Assembly (NCBI RefSeq): GCF_024723825.1
Contig: NZ_JANQBQ010000001.1
Coordinates: 3,596,001-3,660,000, forward strand
Origin: Romboutsia lituseburensis
GTDB taxonomy: Bacteria > Bacillota > Clostridia > Peptostreptococcales > Peptostreptococcaceae
Length of the DNA: 64,000 nucleotides
Direction: 5' to 3'
The translations under genes and the position numbers were made by a program. The notes under the pieces were generated by a model that had not been told where the DNA came from, made no database searches, and worked only from the letters and a program-made list of their open reading frames with translations. Below, piece by piece: positions 18,324-26,664 of the stretch; positions within the stretch are counted from its first letter, which is position 1, and every line of letters starts with the position of its first letter.

Positions 18324-21300
18324 ATGGATTATGAAGTTGTAGTTAAATATAATGGAAATATACTTAGGATCAGAGATGAACTGGAAGTATCTATAGAACT
18401 TTTAGGATATAATTATGCAATAATAATTGCAGATACTGAAGAAAAAATAAATAGATTATTAGAATATGAGGAAATTGAATATGTAGAAAAACCATTTATA
18501 TTAGAAACTCAAGATACTCAGAGTTTTTCAGCAACTGGAATAACTAGATTTAAACAAAGATATAATTTGACCGGAAAAGGAACAATACTAGGTGTTATAG
18601 ATTCAGGTATAGATTATACTTTGTCACAATTTAGAGATAAAGATGGTAACTCTAAAATACTGTATTATTGGGACCAATCAATAGGGAGTAATCCACCACA
18701 AGGGTTTAATGAAGGTACTTTATATACTAATGAAGATATAAACAAAGCAATAAAAGGAGAGATTAATATACCAATATCTACAACAAGTAGCCATGGCACT
18801 CATGTAGCTGGTATTTGTAGCCAAATAGCACAAGAGGCTAGAATGATAGTTGTAAGAGTTGGAAGAAGGCAGACAGATTCTTTTTCAAAAAGTACAGAAT
18901 TTATGAGAGCTATTAAATTTGTACTAGATAAAGCACTAGAATTAAAAATGCCAATATCTATAAATATAAGCTATGGTAGTAATGAAGGATCTCATAAAGG
19001 TTTATCATTATTTGAACAATATATAGATGAAATGGCTGGATTTTGGAAAAATAATATTTGTGTAGCATCTGGAAACAACGCAGATAAGGGCGGCCATAAA
19101 AATATAAATATAAAAGGTTCAGAAAAATTTGAAGTTGAATTTATAGTAGGACCAAATGAAAAATTATTAAATATTAATATATGGCCAGACTATATAGACA
19201 ATTTTTATGTATATTTAATAAGCCCATCAAACAAGCAAACGCAATCAATATCTTTAACTTCTGGAGAAGTAAAAAATGTTATAGATCAGACAAGAATAAA
19301 GGGGTATTTTTATCCTATACCTCCATACTCACTAATAAGAAGAATAACAATTCAAATGAGTTCAGTTGAATATATAAATCAAGGAATTTGGAAAATTGTA
19401 TTTATACCAATAGATGTTATTTCAGGAAATGTTAATATATACTTGCCAACATCAGAAGGACTGAGTAAAGAAACAAGATTCGTTAGCCCTACAAAACGAG
19501 CTACTGTAACTGTTCCAGGAACAGCTAGCAAAGTTATAACTGTAGGGAGTTTTAACTCTAGAACAGATAATGTATCTATATTTTCTGGAGAGGGAGATAT
19601 AGAAAATGGGATTTATAAGCCCGATTTATTAGCACCAGGAGAAGACATTGTATCTGTTTTACCAGGAGGAAACACAGGTGCATTAACCGGAACAAGTATG
19701 GCAACACCCCATGTGACAGGATCAGTAGCTCTTTTGATGGAGTGGGGAATAGTTAATAAAAATGATTTATATTTATATTCTCAAAAAATGAAAGCATTGT
19801 TAACTAAACATGCAAGGCGTACTACTGGAAATACCTATCCGAACAACTCAATGGGCTATGGATTTTTAGATTTATCTCAAATAAGTTTAACAACAATACA
19901 AAGTATAAATCAAGAGGAATACTACAGATCTACTAAAAAAACTAAAAAAAAAAGAAAAATAACAAAAAATAAAAACATAAAAAAATATAAAAGAACACCT
20001 GAGGAAGATATAGGTAAACAAACAAATGATGAAAATAAAATTACAATTCCTTTTGATTTAAAAGATGTATTTAAGCATGGTATTTTAGGTGGAATAAATA
20101 TACTCCATAAACCTGAATTTGAAGATGAATTTAAAAAGTTAAATACAGGATATTATTTATATAAAATAAATGAGAGTTTATGCGTAGTGTTTATAATTGG
20201 ATCAAATTTAGATAATATAGAACATATAATGGCTTTAAAATCTGTAATATCAGTAGAGCCGTTTACAAAAATAGCATTACTATCAAAGGTTGAACAAGGA
20301 ACAACACAAGCAGTATCAGTATTAGAAGATATAGATGCAACTTTTTTTAAAAATAATCCCAATATAGTCGTAAATGGAAGAGGTGTTGCTATAGCCATTA
20401 TAGATAGCGGTATAGATTATCTACATGATGCTTTTATATATCCTGATGGAACATCTAAAATTCTTTATCTATGGGATCAAACTAAAGAAGGAAATCCTCC
20501 AAAAGGATACTATATAGGAACAGAGTATACAAGAGATCAAATTAACGAAGCTATTAAAAATAAAGATGCCACATTATCAACTGATGAAGAAGGCAGTGGA
20601 ACTATGCTAAGTGGAATATGTTCTGGATTGAAAACTGTAAATGGTGATTATGAAGGGATAGCTGAAGAATCTGAATTAATAGTTGTCAAATTAAATAAAA
20701 TAGGAAAGTATTATAACAATGCGACATATTTTGCAGCGGGGATGTATGTTTATGAAAAAGCACAAGAACTAGGAATGTCTTTGGTAATAAATGGGTCTTT
20801 GGGTAGCAATGATTTAGTTGCTATTACACAAAGAGTATTAAGTAAAACTACATTTTTTACACAAGGAATATGCGAGGTAAGAGGTGCTGGAGATGAAGGA
20901 AATACCCAAACACATACATCAGGACGGATAAATTTTAATGGAGAAGAAAAAATAGTAGAATTAGAATTATCAGAAGATGAGGAGCGTATAGATATACAGC
21001 TATGGGTAACTAGACCTGATAAGATAAATGTAGGTATATTATCCCCAAGTGGAGAAGTTAGTAAGATGCAGCCTGTATCTAATTATAGTATAATTACTGG
21101 TAAATTTGATTTTGAGTCCACACAATATATAATAAATTATATTTATCCAACGACATATTCGGGTCAGCAGCAAGCTAACATAACTTTAATAAATGTAAAA
21201 AAGGGAATTTGGAAAATTAAATTAGTAGGAGAATATATAACTAATGGTATGTATCAGATGTATTTACCAAATAGAGTATTTATAAAAAATGGAACAAAAT

Positions 21301-21725
21301 TTAGAGATGTAGATCCAAATTACACTATAAATTATCCGGCTACACTAGAAGATATTATAACTGTTGGTGCATATGATACTATAAATAATAGTTTGTGGCC
21401 AACATCTTCTAGAGGACCTAATATAAATGGAATGTCAAAGCCAGATGTAGTCGCACCAGGAGTTAAAATTATAGCTCCATACCCTGGTAATAAGTATGGA
21501 AATATAACAGGTACAGCGGCGGCAGCGGCACAAGTAACTGGAGCTGTAGCTCTTTTTATGCAATATATCTTAGAGGAAGATAATTACCCAGATAAAGCTT
21601 TTGTACAAAAGATAAATACTTTTGTCAAGGCAGGAGCAGTAAAGAATAAAAATATAAATTATCCGAATGAAAATTATGGATATGGTTTATTAAACATAAA
21701 GAATATGTTTGAGCAATTAAAATAG
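18324..21725 (+). CDS. cspBA: CspBA copy 2: catalytic germination protease fused to a pseudoprotease
   Basis: A 1133-residue paralogue of the first CspBA, 55 bp after cspC copy 1, with AAAGGAGG before the ATG. CspB triad complete: D93, H157 (SHGTH), S458 (GTSMATP, closest to classical subtilases). The linker at about 533-570 is strongly basic (KKTKKKRKITKNKNIKKYKR) and longer than in copy 1. CspA part: D694 kept, His position S758, Ser position A1065 (GTAAAAA), and the oxyanion Asn replaced by Asp (GAGDEGN). It is thus more fully dead than CspA of copy 1. Overall the two copies are clearly homologous but well diverged along their whole length. Confidence 0.92.
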   Translation: MDYEVVVKYNGNILRIRDELEVSIELLGYNYAIIIADTEEKINRLLEYEEIEYVEKPFILETQDTQSFSATGITRFKQRYNLTGKGTILGVIDSGIDYTLSQFRDKDGNSKILYYWDQSIGSNPPQGFNEGTLYTNEDINKAIKGEINIPISTTSSHGTHVAGICSQIAQEARMIVVRVGRRQTDSFSKSTEFMRAIKFVLDKALELKMPISINISYGSNEGSHKGLSLFEQYIDEMAGFWKNNICVASGNNADKGGHKNINIKGSEKFEVEFIVGPNEKLLNINIWPDYIDNFYVYLISPSNKQTQSISLTSGEVKNVIDQTRIKGYFYPIPPYSLIRRITIQMSSVEYINQGIWKIVFIPIDVISGNVNIYLPTSEGLSKETRFVSPTKRATVTVPGTASKVITVGSFNSRTDNVSIFSGEGDIENGIYKPDLLAPGEDIVSVLPGGNTGALTGTSMATPHVTGSVALLMEWGIVNKNDLYLYSQKMKALLTKHARRTTGNTYPNNSMGYGFLDLSQISLTTIQSINQEEYYRSTKKTKKKRKITKNKNIKKYKRTPEEDIGKQTNDENKITIPFDLKDVFKHGILGGINILHKPEFEDEFKKLNTGYYLYKINESLCVVFIIGSNLDNIEHIMALKSVISVEPFTKIALLSKVEQGTTQAVSVLEDIDATFFKNNPNIVVNGRGVAIAIIDSGIDYLHDAFIYPDGTSKILYLWDQTKEGNPPKGYYIGTEYTRDQINEAIKNKDATLSTDEEGSGTMLSGICSGLKTVNGDYEGIAEESELIVVKLNKIGKYYNNATYFAAGMYVYEKAQELGMSLVINGSLGSNDLVAITQRVLSKTTFFTQGICEVRGAGDEGNTQTHTSGRINFNGEEKIVELELSEDEERIDIQLWVTRPDKINVGILSPSGEVSKMQPVSNYSIITGKFDFESTQYIINYIYPTTYSGQQQANITLINVKKGIWKIKLVGEYITNGMYQMYLPNRVFIKNGTKFRDVDPNYTINYPATLEDIITVGAYDTINNSLWPTSSRGPNINGMSKPDVVAPGVKIIAPYPGNKYGNITGTAAAAAQVTGAVALFMQYILEEDNYPDKAFVQKINTFVKAGAVKNKNINYPNENYGYGLLNIKNMFEQLK

Positions 21726-21741
21726 AGAGGTTGTTTATATT

Positions 21742-23427
21742 ATGAGCAAATCATATCTAGCAATTCCTAAAGGTAATATTTTTAAAATGGAACAAGACTT
21801 AAAAAAATATGAGACCATGAAATATGTTATTTTAAATGACCAATTAGCAGTCATATATGTTAATGATGATTTTGAAGAAAAAAACTTAAATAGCATAAAA
21901 ACTATAGCATGGTGGCAACGATCGGCACCTATGAGTACATTAATTGAGATAACAAATAATGTAAAACAAGGTCAAAGTGTTACAATAGCAGCAGGCACAG
22001 ATTATGTGTATACTAATCCATATTTAACATTAAGTGGAAAAAAAAATACAATAGTAATAATTGATTCAGGAATAGATTATTCTCATCCAGATTTTATAAA
22101 TGAAGATGGAACAAGTAAAATTATAGCTATTTGGGATCAAAATTTAGAAACTGGAAAATCTCCAGAGGGCATATTTTTTGGAACTGAATTTAAGAGAGAT
22201 GAAATAAATAAAGCGTTAAAAAATAAAGATGATAGTTTAACTAAAGATACCATAGGAACAGGAACAATAGCAGCAGGAATATGCTCTGGATATGGAAATA
22301 AAATTCCAGAATTCAAAGGTGTGGCGATAGATAGTGAGTTATTAATAATAAAATTAAAAGAGTACAAAGATACTTACCGTGAAGGAAAAATAAATTATCA
22401 GCAATCTGATTTTTTGGCTGCTATAAAATATGCAATAGATATATGGAAGAAACAAGATAATCAGATGATTATAAATTTGACAGTTGGATTAAGATCTTCC
22501 GCAATAATGCTTGCAACATTTCTAGATTCGTTTTCAGATTTAAAACAATCTGGAATCATAGTAGTTGGAGGGGCTGGAAATGAAGGCAATACAGATATAC
22601 ACTATGAAGGTAACGTGAAAGGTATAAATGATAATCAAGATATTATAATACAAGTTGGAGAGCAGATAAATCTAGACATAGTATTATGCACAACTGGACC
22701 TGATAAAATAAGTGCATCATTAATATCTCCATCAGGAGAGCTAAGCTATATTATTCAATATTCTCCTGAATATTATTTATATAGAGGGCGATTTAATATA
22801 GAAGATACAAAATATGAGATGAGGTTTGTATATCCATGGTTAGAAACTGGAAATCAGGAATTAGTTATAAACTTAATTGATATAAAGCCTGGGATATGGA
22901 CTTTGAGAATATTACCTGAATATATAGTAAATGGAGATTACGACATATATTTACCAAATAAAAACCTTATATCTACTGAAACAAGATTTATAGATCCTAA
23001 TTCAAGTTCAACTATAACATTGTGTGCAACTACAGAAAATATAATTACTATAGGTTGCTATAACGATAAGACTGATAGCATATGGATAGGATCTTCAAAA
23101 GGGCCTGTTAAAAATAGAATGATAAAGCCTGATATTGTTGCTCCAGGCGTTGATATAATAGCTCCATTTAAAAATAAATCGTATAATACGGCAACTGGAA
23201 CTGGAGTAAGTACGTCTGTAGTTTGTGGTGTAATATCATTACTTTTAGAATATTTTAAAACACAGAGCTTTTATAGTAAGATATCTTTATTTACAGAGAC
23301 GATAAAAACATATTTAATGTTAGGTGCAAGTAAAAAAGATATATATATATATCCAAATATTTCTAGTGGGTATGGAAAGCTGGATTTAAAGCAAACTATA
23401 ATCCAAATTGCAAATAACCTTGAATAG
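21742..23427 (+). CDS. cspC: CspC copy 2: germinant-sensing pseudoprotease
   Basis: A 561-residue paralogue of CspC copy 1, 16 bp after cspBA copy 2; AGAGGTTG precedes the ATG. D108 is kept, His is T173 (TGTIAAG) and Ser is G488 (GTGVSTS), so it is also non-catalytic. The loop before IKPDIVAPG is VKNRM instead of VNGWR. With two CspC proteins in one array the spores could read two germinant signals, or one protein could inhibit; this is inference. Gene order and spacing suggest one operon, but no terminator or promoter was pinned down between the two units. Confidence 0.92.
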   Translation: MSKSYLAIPKGNIFKMEQDLKKYETMKYVILNDQLAVIYVNDDFEEKNLNSIKTIAWWQRSAPMSTLIEITNNVKQGQSVTIAAGTDYVYTNPYLTLSGKKNTIVIIDSGIDYSHPDFINEDGTSKIIAIWDQNLETGKSPEGIFFGTEFKRDEINKALKNKDDSLTKDTIGTGTIAAGICSGYGNKIPEFKGVAIDSELLIIKLKEYKDTYREGKINYQQSDFLAAIKYAIDIWKKQDNQMIINLTVGLRSSAIMLATFLDSFSDLKQSGIIVVGGAGNEGNTDIHYEGNVKGINDNQDIIIQVGEQINLDIVLCTTGPDKISASLISPSGELSYIIQYSPEYYLYRGRFNIEDTKYEMRFVYPWLETGNQELVINLIDIKPGIWTLRILPEYIVNGDYDIYLPNKNLISTETRFIDPNSSSTITLCATTENIITIGCYNDKTDSIWIGSSKGPVKNRMIKPDIVAPGVDIIAPFKNKSYNTATGTGVSTSVVCGVISLLLEYFKTQSFYSKISLFTETIKTYLMLGASKKDIYIYPNISSGYGKLDLKQTIIQIANNLE

Positions 23428-23488
23428 GAAGTATTTTATGAGTATTATTGGTTAAAAATAATACAAAAGAAAAAAAGAGGTGATTATT

Positions 23489-23683
23489 TTGCAAAGTAAA
23501 AAAGCTAAAGCATTAAGTGGTGCTAATAACAAAAGACTTACTAAGCACAGACCAACAAATAATGCACAGACAGCTGCTTGGGCTGATATAGATAAGTTAA
23601 AGCCAGAAAGTAAAGTGTCAATACCATCTTTAAGTAATGTTGAAGAAGCTAAAGAGTGGGTTGATGACGGAAGTAGATTATAG
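23489..23683 (+). CDS. DUF3787 family small protein
   Basis: A 64-residue basic protein. The start is TTG at 23489, because the GTG at 23480 lies inside the AGAGGTG ribosome binding site. The family's features are visible: TAAWADI in the middle, KPESKVSIPS, and the ending EEAKEWVDDGSRL. DUF3787 proteins are small and limited mostly to clostridia; the role is unknown. It lies 61 bp after the csp array on the same strand and ends in a terminator, so it could be read through from cspC copy 2. Confidence 0.7.
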   Translation: MQSKKAKALSGANNKRLTKHRPTNNAQTAAWADIDKLKPESKVSIPSLSNVEEAKEWVDDGSRL

Positions 23684-23705
23684 ATAAATAATATCTCTAA
23701 AAAAG

Positions 23706-23743
23706 CCTCAAAGTAAATAGATAAAATATCTAATACTTTGAGG
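23706..23743 (+). terminator. Terminator after the csp array/DUF3787 gene
   Basis: CCTCAAAGTA (23706-23715) pairs with TACTTTGAGG (23734-23743), with an inner TAGATA/TATCTA helix. TATTTTACATTTTT follows. Confidence 0.75.
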
Positions 23744-23758
23744 TATTTTACATTTTTC

Positions 23759-23827
23759 AGCAACGGACGAAGTCGTTTGGCGACATGAAGTGTAGCTCCT
23801 ATGCAGTGGTTTAAGTGAAGCGGATTT
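23759..23827. repeat. Short GAA-loop hairpin repeat, copy 1
   Basis: CAACGGACGAAGTCGTTTGG at 23761-23780 forms a hairpin with GAC/GTC around a GAA loop. After it comes AAGTGAAGCGGATTTTTT. Nearly the same core occurs at 28201-28222. It lies between convergent genes. Confidence 0.5.
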
Positions 23828-23832
23828 TTTAT

Positions 23833-24468
23833 TTAATCTCTAACAACTGTATTTACAAATGCTGTGCCATCTCTTGATTGAAATACCTGGAAGTTTGCAA
23901 AATTACCTAGTAAATATAAAGAATATACTCTATCCACATTTACTGCTATTTGGTTACTTCTAAGAAGTCTGCCTGATTTTTCAAGTAAAATATCAAGAGT
24001 ATAAATATTATAAGCAGGAATTTCAACATATTCTGTAACTTCTCTAAAATCCACTTTTGGAAAAGTCAATTCATCATTTAAATAAATATTTAATTCTGGT
24101 AAATTAGGCGATAAATGAATTATTCTAACTTTTGATAAATCTCTATTTTCTGATTCTTCTTTAGCTTCATCAATAAGTAATAATTCTAAATCTCCTTCAT
24201 ATCCAGTCATAGCTAGTGTAGACATTTTATCTCTTTGAATTTCTAAACTTGCTATTAGCATAGGATTTTCCCTAGTTCCTGCTTTAAATACAGTCACCTC
24301 ATATGTTCCTTCGGGTACATATATATATGGTGTAAACTGAGTAAATAATATTCTATTAAAAAATAAACTATTATTAAAATAAATATCTACAGGTTTACCC
24401 CTAGGAACAGCATGTAAAAATCTAATTATTGAATAGTTTTCATTGTATACCCTTGAATCACTTTTCAA
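23833..24468 (-). CDS. DUF4397 domain protein (two repeats)
   Basis: A 211-residue protein built of two DUF4397 units, beginning at about 12 (IIRFLHAVPRGKPVDIYFN) and about 112 (KVRIIHLSPNLPELNIYLN). Each is a beta-rich module usually found on exported bacterial proteins. There is no signal peptide or membrane helix, so it may act in the cytoplasm or in the spore. GGGGGAGAG precedes the ATG. The gene lies next to a LysM protein gene on the same strand, 69 bp downstream. Function unknown; the position beside the csp array suggests, but does not show, a spore role. Confidence 0.75.
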   Translation of the reverse strand: MKSDSRVYNENYSIIRFLHAVPRGKPVDIYFNNSLFFNRILFTQFTPYIYVPEGTYEVTVFKAGTRENPMLIASLEIQRDKMSTLAMTGYEGDLELLLIDEAKEESENRDLSKVRIIHLSPNLPELNIYLNDELTFPKVDFREVTEYVEIPAYNIYTLDILLEKSGRLLRSNQIAVNVDRVYSLYLLGNFANFQVFQSRDGTAFVNTVVRD

Positions 24469-24537
24469 ATTACTCTCCCCCTTAAATATTATGATTTACA
24501 TATTATAATATTTAACAAACTGTTATTTTGATACTAA

Positions 24538-24933
24538 TTATTCGCAAGGGACTGCAATATATGAACCTGATTGTACTTGATAGTCTTCAGATATAAGTCC
24601 TTCATTTTCCTTATAAACGACTTTCCTAAAATTTTCTATATCATCAATATTGTTATTATAAAGCCTTATAATGTCATCTAAAGTTTCACCAGATGAAACT
24701 AAGTGCTTAATTAAATGCCTATCTTTCATAATGCTTGCATAAGCTTTTTCATATGGCATTTCAGCTATGCTAGAAAATGCAGGAACATTTTCGACTAAGT
24801 AATCTACACTATTATCTAAGCAAGTTATATAATTATAAAAACTATCTCTAAATATATTTTTAAAAGAATCATCATCTTTAGTAGATGGAGCTATAAATGA
24901 TAAAACAATTAGAAAGATTAGAAGATATTTCAT
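24538..24933 (-). CDS. Small exported protein with C-terminal LysM-like domain
   Basis: A 131-residue protein. The start is the ATG at 24933; the in-frame GTG three codons earlier is part of the AGGAGGTG ribosome binding site. Residues about 1-17 are hydrophobic (signal peptide or anchor). The C-terminal 50 residues look like a LysM module, which binds peptidoglycan (HLVSSGETLDDIIRLYNN, ending SGSYIAVPCE). It is upstream of the DUF4397 gene and probably in the same transcript. A wall- or spore-cortex-binding role is inference. Confidence 0.65.
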   Translation of the reverse strand: MKYLLIFLIVLSFIAPSTKDDDSFKNIFRDSFYNYITCLDNSVDYLVENVPAFSSIAEMPYEKAYASIMKDRHLIKHLVSSGETLDDIIRLYNNNIDDIENFRKVVYKENEGLISEDYQVQSGSYIAVPCE

Positions 24934-25169
24934 AAAATTCACCTCCTAACTATGAGTATTGATTAAATATTAAAAAATAATCAAAAGGCAGTAATTTTTA
25001 ATATTATATTTGGTAAAGTTTAAGGATTAAACGAATACTATAAATTAAATTTAATAAAATAAAAAAAATAATTTAATTTTAACTTTTTTGTTTAAAAAGT
25101 TAATTGTGGTGTATATATATTAATGTAAAAGACAACTTAGTTAAACAAAAATTTAGGAGGTATTTAGTT

Positions 25170-25349
25170 ATGATAAAAGTATGTTCAATGTGTTCTGGAA
25201 TGAGTATAGATGATTTAAAAAATGCACTATTAGGAAAAGAAGTAGAAGATATGTGTATAGGTGAATGCGGCAGTGAATTTGTAGGATATGTAGAAGATGA
25301 CTTAGTAACAGCATCTTCACAAGAAGACTTCATAAAACAAGTTAATTAG
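25170..25349 (+). CDS. Small four-cysteine protein, DUF1450-like
   Basis: A 59-residue acidic protein from the ATG with TAGGAGG upstream; a longer frame from 25104 has no ribosome binding site. It has paired cysteines CSMCSG at the N-terminus and CIGECG in the middle, followed by FVGYVEDDLVTASSQEDFI. The pattern resembles small thioredoxin-fold, ferredoxin-like proteins of the DUF1450/YuzB kind, so metal or Fe-S binding is possible. Function unknown. Monocistronic with its own terminator. Confidence 0.6.
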   Translation: MIKVCSMCSGMSIDDLKNALLGKEVEDMCIGECGSEFVGYVEDDLVTASSQEDFIKQVN

Positions 25350-25354
25350 TTAGA

Positions 25355-25391
25355 AAGGTAGCAAAATAAATATTTATTTTGCTACTTTTTT
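25355..25391 (+). terminator. Strong rho-independent terminator
   Basis: GTAGCAAAATAAA (25358-25370) pairs perfectly with TTTATTTTGCTAC (25373-25385), with a 2-base loop and TTTTTTT after it. Confidence 0.9.
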
Positions 25392-25490
25392 TATGTAAAA
25401 TATTATTTATTAAAGTAAAAATAAATTTTTACTTTAATTTTTCTAAAATTTATTTTTAATATCTTAAAGTAATAAAAAGGGGGAAATAAA

Positions 25491-26069
25491 ATGAATTCAC
25501 TTAGAGAATATATTAAAAATGAATTTCCTATATTAAAACTTAAAGGTGAAGAGGGAAAACACATATTAACTATAGAATTATGTTATAAATATTTTACTGA
25601 TGATAAAAGATATATAGGATATTGTTATAATAAGGCTCTTGAAATATTTGAAGATATTTATGAAAAAGACGATGATATTATACTTATAATGAATGTGTAT
25701 GAAGAAAAAGATAATATAAATAAAGAGTCTGTAAGAATTAGAAACTATGTAAAAAATAAAAAACTTATAAAAAATTTAAATTGCATAACAATACAAGATA
25801 ATGAAGAATATAATTTAGAAGATGATGAAAGGATTCTCCATTATTACTTACATTGTAAAGTAAATGATATAGATTATAAAAATCTAATATTACATTTATG
25901 TGGTCATGAAGTGGGTCTTAATGTAAAAAGTATGGGACACTATTTTATAATAAATAAAAATAAAAAAATATGTTATATCATGCTCGATGATAGATGTTTA
26001 GATTTAGCTTTTGAAAATGATATACAAAAAAAGAAATATAAAAGAAAATATAACAAAATATATAAATAA
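25491..26069 (+). CDS. DUF3885 family protein
   Basis: A 192-residue soluble protein preceded by AAAGGGGGA. The C-terminal segment (HYFIINKNKKICYIMLDDRCLDLAF) matches the DUF3885 pattern, where a strand pair is followed by a DDRG-like motif. It is common in Bacilli and clostridia and of unknown function. The start is well supported by the ribosome binding site. It stands alone, with no clear terminator before the asnS promoter. Confidence 0.65.
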   Translation: MNSLREYIKNEFPILKLKGEEGKHILTIELCYKYFTDDKRYIGYCYNKALEIFEDIYEKDDDIILIMNVYEEKDNINKESVRIRNYVKNKKLIKNLNCITIQDNEEYNLEDDERILHYYLHCKVNDIDYKNLILHLCGHEVGLNVKSMGHYFIINKNKKICYIMLDDRCLDLAFENDIQKKKYKRKYNKIYK

Positions 26070-26226
26070 ATATATTTAGTATAATATCATTTTTAGTTTA
26101 TTATATAATTATACAAAATTGTATTATCAATGTTTTATTTAAAAAAAACAAGTAAAGGGTTAAAAAAATAAAAAATATGTATGGAAAATATAGCATAAAA
26201 TAAGATAAAACTAAAAAAATAAAGCA

Positions 26227-26255
26227 TTGACTTAAAAAATATAAGTTGGTATAAT
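26227..26255 (+). promoter_or_regulatory. Sigma-A promoter of the asnS T-box leader
   Basis: TTGACT at 26227-26232 and TATAAT at 26250-26255 with a 17-base spacer. Transcription would start near 26262, just before the T-box. Confidence 0.8.
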
Positions 26256-26274
26256 CTTCTTAAATAATTGAAAT

Positions 26275-26543
26275 ACTATTAATGCAAAGACTATGAAGAG
26301 AAGAGTAAATATAAAAGGTAGTTTTAGCGAATTGAGGATGGTGCAAGCTCAGTACGAAATTTATATTGAAGAACATCTCGGAGTCTCTAACCGAAATCAA
26401 ATGAGAGTAGGCTTAGACGGGAGGTCCCGTTACAGACTGTAAGCAATGCTTAACTAAGAGGTCAAATATTTGGCAACTAGGGTGGTACCGCGAGAGAATA
26501 ACAAGTCTTTCGTCCCTTTTTTATAGGGATGAGGGGCTTTTTT
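26275..26543 (+). promoter_or_regulatory. T-box riboswitch, Asn-specific (AAC specifier)
   Basis: A class T-box leader. Stem I carries the specifier loop with AAC at 26372-26374, an Asn codon, at the position that matches the AGA of the argH leader. The T-box sequence AGGGTGGTACCGCG is at about 26479-26492. A terminator formed from about 26503 to 26541 ends in a T-run. Uncharged tRNA-Asn should stabilise the antiterminator and switch on asnS. Confidence 0.92.
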
Positions 26544-26664
26544 ATTATATAAAGCTACATCCTTATACATCAAAACTAATATTTAAGAACTAAAAATCAC
26601 ATTCATAAAAAAATGTATATAAAATAGTTCGAAAAATTACTTAAATTAATGAGGAGGAATTAAA

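Noticed and set aside
13225-23427. Csp duplication as an assembly artefact
   Set aside because: The two units differ in many residues, linker length, intergenic spacing and catalytic positions, so it cannot be a collapsed or repeated read.
23452-23763. 103-codon minus-strand frame over the DUF3787 gene
   Set aside because: Overlaps a gene with good start and family match and runs through its terminator.
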